Shown piece by piece: positions 62,204 through 64,000 of a stretch of DNA of 64,000 nt. Origin of the DNA: Terrisporobacter glycolicus ATCC 14880 = DSM 1288. Lineage in GTDB: Bacteria; Bacillota; Clostridia; Peptostreptococcales; Peptostreptococcaceae. The notes beneath the pieces were generated by a model. That model made no database searches. It saw only the letters and a program-made list of their open reading frames with translations, and was not told where the DNA came from. The DNA lies in contig NZ_CP117523.1 in NCBI RefSeq assembly GCF_036812735.1, positions 1,798,001 through 1,862,000 on the forward strand, written 5' to 3'. Every line of letters starts with the position of its first letter. Position 1 is the first letter of the stretch. Made by a program: the position numbers and the translations under genes.

Positions 62204-62926
62204 ATGGATGATTATATGATTGATGCAAAAGTTCAACATAAACTATGGAAAAGAGAAATGAAAAAGAAGGTATCCTTAATAAATAAGATAGCATCAAAAA
62301 CGCAAAAAAAGTTTAATAGTATGTTGCCCCGAAAATACCATGAAATATTAACTAATGCAGTTAAAACCATGGTAAAAACAGTATTATTTGGATATAAGTA
62401 TATTACTAAAGATCCTCTTAATCATATTTCCATAGAAGAGAGAGAAAAAATTGTTAAAAGTAAAATAGATTTCTATAAAAAAACTGCTATGGCAGAAGGT
62501 CTTGCTACAGGAGCAGGAGGTTTTATATTAGGATTGACAGATTTTCCATTACTACTTAGTATAAAGGTGAAATTATTATATGATATTGCTGCAATTTATG
62601 GGTTTGATGTGAGAGATTACAAAGAGCGATTATATATACTTAACATTATTCAGTTAGCTTTTTCCTCTCAAAGTTATAGTAAGGATGTTTATAATAAAAT
62701 GGAAAAATGGGATGAGTATTCATATAATTTACCAGGGAATATTAATGATTTTGACTGGAAATCATTTCAACAAGAATATAGAGATTATTTAGACTTGGCT
62801 AAGTTGCTTCAATTAATGCCTGTTATAGGTGCAGCTGTGGGCTTCTATGTTAATGGAAAGTTGCTTGATAAATTAGGAGATGTAGCAATAAATTCTTATC
62901 GTATGAGATTAGAAGAATTTAAGTAA
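62204..62926 (+). CDS. EcsC-family protein
   Basis: A 240-residue protein. The EGLATGAGGFILGLTDFPLLLSIKVKLLYDIAAIYGFDV stretch (given here as family context near residues 100-140) and the late QLMPVIGAAVGFYVNG segment are typical of EcsC proteins, whose molecular role is unclear; in Bacillus the third gene of the ecs operon encodes one. No ecsAB partner genes are near. AAGGAGG precedes the ATG. Confidence 0.85.
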   Translation: MDDYMIDAKVQHKLWKREMKKKVSLINKIASKTQKKFNSMLPRKYHEILTNAVKTMVKTVLFGYKYITKDPLNHISIEEREKIVKSKIDFYKKTAMAEGLATGAGGFILGLTDFPLLLSIKVKLLYDIAAIYGFDVRDYKERLYILNIIQLAFSSQSYSKDVYNKMEKWDEYSYNLPGNINDFDWKSFQQEYRDYLDLAKLLQLMPVIGAAVGFYVNGKLLDKLGDVAINSYRMRLEEFK

Positions 62927-62960
62927 GTAATATAATAAAAACTTGTATAAGTTTAAGTAA

Positions 62961-63006
62961 AAATCGTCAAACATAGTGTTGTTAAACGATGTTTGACGAT
63001 TTGATT
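62961..63006 (+). terminator. Terminator after the EcsC-like gene
   Basis: Perfect 14-bp stem AAATCGTCAAACAT (62961-62974) with ATGTTTGACGATTT (62989-63002) around a 14-base loop that can itself pair in part. Confidence 0.85.
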
Positions 63007-63019
63007 ATATAGCAATTAT

Positions 63020-63247
63020 TTAAATTTCTTTAAGTGAAATAATTGAGTTATTAGGTAAATAATAAGTATTTTCCTTGTCATAATTACTTTTATGATAGTC
63101 AGAACCTGAATTTGATAATGTTGGTGCTATAGTAATTGAATTATCGTCAGAATCAACTATTTCTCCAACTATAGGAACTGAACTTAAATAAGTATTTACT
63201 TCAACAGGTTTTTGTAAAAAATTATTATATGAATTATTATTATCCAT
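63020..63247 (-). CDS. Hypothetical protein, 75 residues
   Basis: Unrecognised. ATG 63247 follows AAGGAG; the frame extends further upstream without a ribosome site. Sequence begins MDNNNSYNNFLQKPVEV, then a probable beta strand region TYLSSVPIVGEIVDSDDNSITIAP, a Ser/Asn/Tyr-rich stretch and YYLPNNSIISLKEI. The polar, aromatic composition and small size are seen in some clostridial spore or surface proteins, but I have no direct evidence of that. Confidence 0.55.
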   Translation of the reverse strand: MDNNNSYNNFLQKPVEVNTYLSSVPIVGEIVDSDDNSITIAPTLSNSGSDYHKSNYDKENTYYLPNNSIISLKEI

Positions 63248-63440
63248 TATTTTCACTCCTTTTAAGTAATAAAATGTAGATATAGTAATATTATTAAATT
63301 TTTCTGACAATATATTCACTATAAAAGAAAAAATGAATTAAAGAATCTATTTGGAATAAATAAATTGATAGTAATGGCTAAAAAATAGAATGATTATAGT
63401 ATAATTAAATTAAACTATTTATAAATAGGGGATGTTTATA

Positions 63441-63584
63441 ATGCAATGATCCATAGAAGGTTTTCATGAGAGTACATATCTGGGGAAAATGAAAGATTCA
63501 AAAAATGATTTTATTTACATTGATTTTTGTATTATATTTTTTATTGTTTTTAAATATGTAAATATACCATTATTCTTAGGTTAA
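63441..63584 (+). pseudogene. Decayed fragment, possibly the start of an ECF-type CbiQ permease
   Basis: After GGGGATG-type ribosome sequence a frame begins ATG-CAA but meets TGA at codon 3, then continues SIEGFHESTYLGKMKDSKNDFIYID and a hydrophobic stretch (FCIIFFIVFKYVNIPLFLG). CbiQ proteins begin with a polar segment followed by such a helix. With the ATPase relic 20 bases downstream, a lost cobalt-type transporter is plausible. Confidence 0.4.
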
Positions 63585-63603
63585 TTGGTAATGGGGGAAG
63601 ATA

Positions 63604-63888
63604 ATGAATGATATTAGTTTGATAATTTATGCTTTATTTATACAGATAAATTTCAAGCTTTAAACAATATTAATATTAGTTTAGATAAAGGAGATTCTTT
63701 AGATATAGTAGGCTCTAATGGAGCAGGAAAATCAACGTTGTTGTTACGACTTTGTGTAAGTTTGATGCCATTGCAACAATAATAGCTATGAAGCCATTAA
63801 TACTAATAATGGACGAACCTACAGCAGTTCTAGATCCAAAGGGTTAATAAATTTATTAAATAAGGAACTTATAGAAAAAGTAATTTAG
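63604..63888 (+). pseudogene. Decayed CbiO-like ECF/ABC ATPase
   Basis: Three broken frames together spell an ATPase: QALNNINISLDKGDSLDIVGSNGAGKST (Walker A, about 63650-63740), then ATIIAMKPLILIMDEPTAVLDPKG (Walker B, about 63770-63845), then LINLLNKELIEKVI. About 90 residues between Walker A and B, including the signature motif, are missing, and frames shift at least twice. Non-functional. The spelling is closest to cobalt CbiO proteins. From here to 64000 nothing else is recognisable. Confidence 0.75.
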
Positions 63889-64000
63889 GGTTGCCATTAT
63901 CTATATAAAATATGGGTGATTTGAATAAGTTGAAAAATGAAGATACAACTTACGAAATTATAATATTAAAAGAGTTGAAGAATACTATTTTAATAAAAAT

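Overview
The window reads as a chromosomal segment of a low-GC, anaerobic, Gram-positive bacterium of the Clostridia, most likely a Peptostreptococcaceae relative (Clostridioides, Paraclostridium or Romboutsia type). The basis is the very AT-rich sequence, strong AGGAGG ribosome binding sites, intrinsic terminators after most operons, a CooC-type ATPase, a pyridine-nucleotide-independent type thioredoxin reductase, DUF1540 and PocR-AraC proteins, and LPXTG/NEAT heme uptake. No rRNA, tRNA, CRISPR array, IS element or prophage was seen. The species assignment is inference.

Layout. 1-1 kb: end of a histidine operon (hisF fragment, hisIE). 1-12 kb: envelope and housekeeping genes (polysaccharide deacetylase, PrsA-like foldase, HD hydrolase, EamA and NSS transporters, YbjQ, MoaA-like radical SAM, a short YjdF-like protein), then a Pho-box-controlled Na/Pi cotransporter broken by an in-frame stop, PlsC and DUF1540. 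12-24 kb: GltS with an AraC regulator, a TetM-like translation GTPase that is probably not a resistance protein, a YgjP metallopeptidase, and a glycerol/dihydroxyacetone cluster (frameshifted PocR-AraC regulator, gldA, fused dhaK-dhaL, lipase-like hydrolase). 24-32 kb: an ABC exporter and a distant YtrA-type GntR gene that carry matching operators, a MarR-FUSC efflux operon, and an ABC-F protein behind an elaborate attenuator leader. 32-35 kb: small unknown proteins, a lipoprotein and an arginase-family enzyme.

35.3-45.4 kb: one long Fur-type operon for heme iron. It holds a four-NEAT LPQTG surface protein, a second membrane NEAT protein, a sortase, an IsdE-like lipoprotein, permease and ATPase, a DUF454 membrane protein, a pair of exporter-fold ABC half-transporters and a YgbA-like Cys-rich protein. 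The pieces form a surface-to-cytoplasm relay, with the last four genes having no standard role in such systems.

45.6-57 kb: a CooC-like ATPase; cysS preceded by a 24-residue leader peptide with five consecutive Cys codons and a terminator/antiterminator pair (the best candidate for an undescribed regulatory system here); Zur with a zinc ABC importer; an unusual HTH plus ribbon-helix-helix protein; a two-component system; thioredoxin with an FFTR-type reductase; ArsR with a NifX/NifB-like protein. 57-64 kb: ArsB/NhaD-type carrier, a RecQ with two HRDC domains, EcsC, small proteins, and the decayed remains of a cobalt-type ECF transporter at the right edge.

Two genes are broken by single-base changes (nptA-like at 10074, PocR-AraC at about 18321) and one locus is clearly decayed (63.4-63.9 kb).
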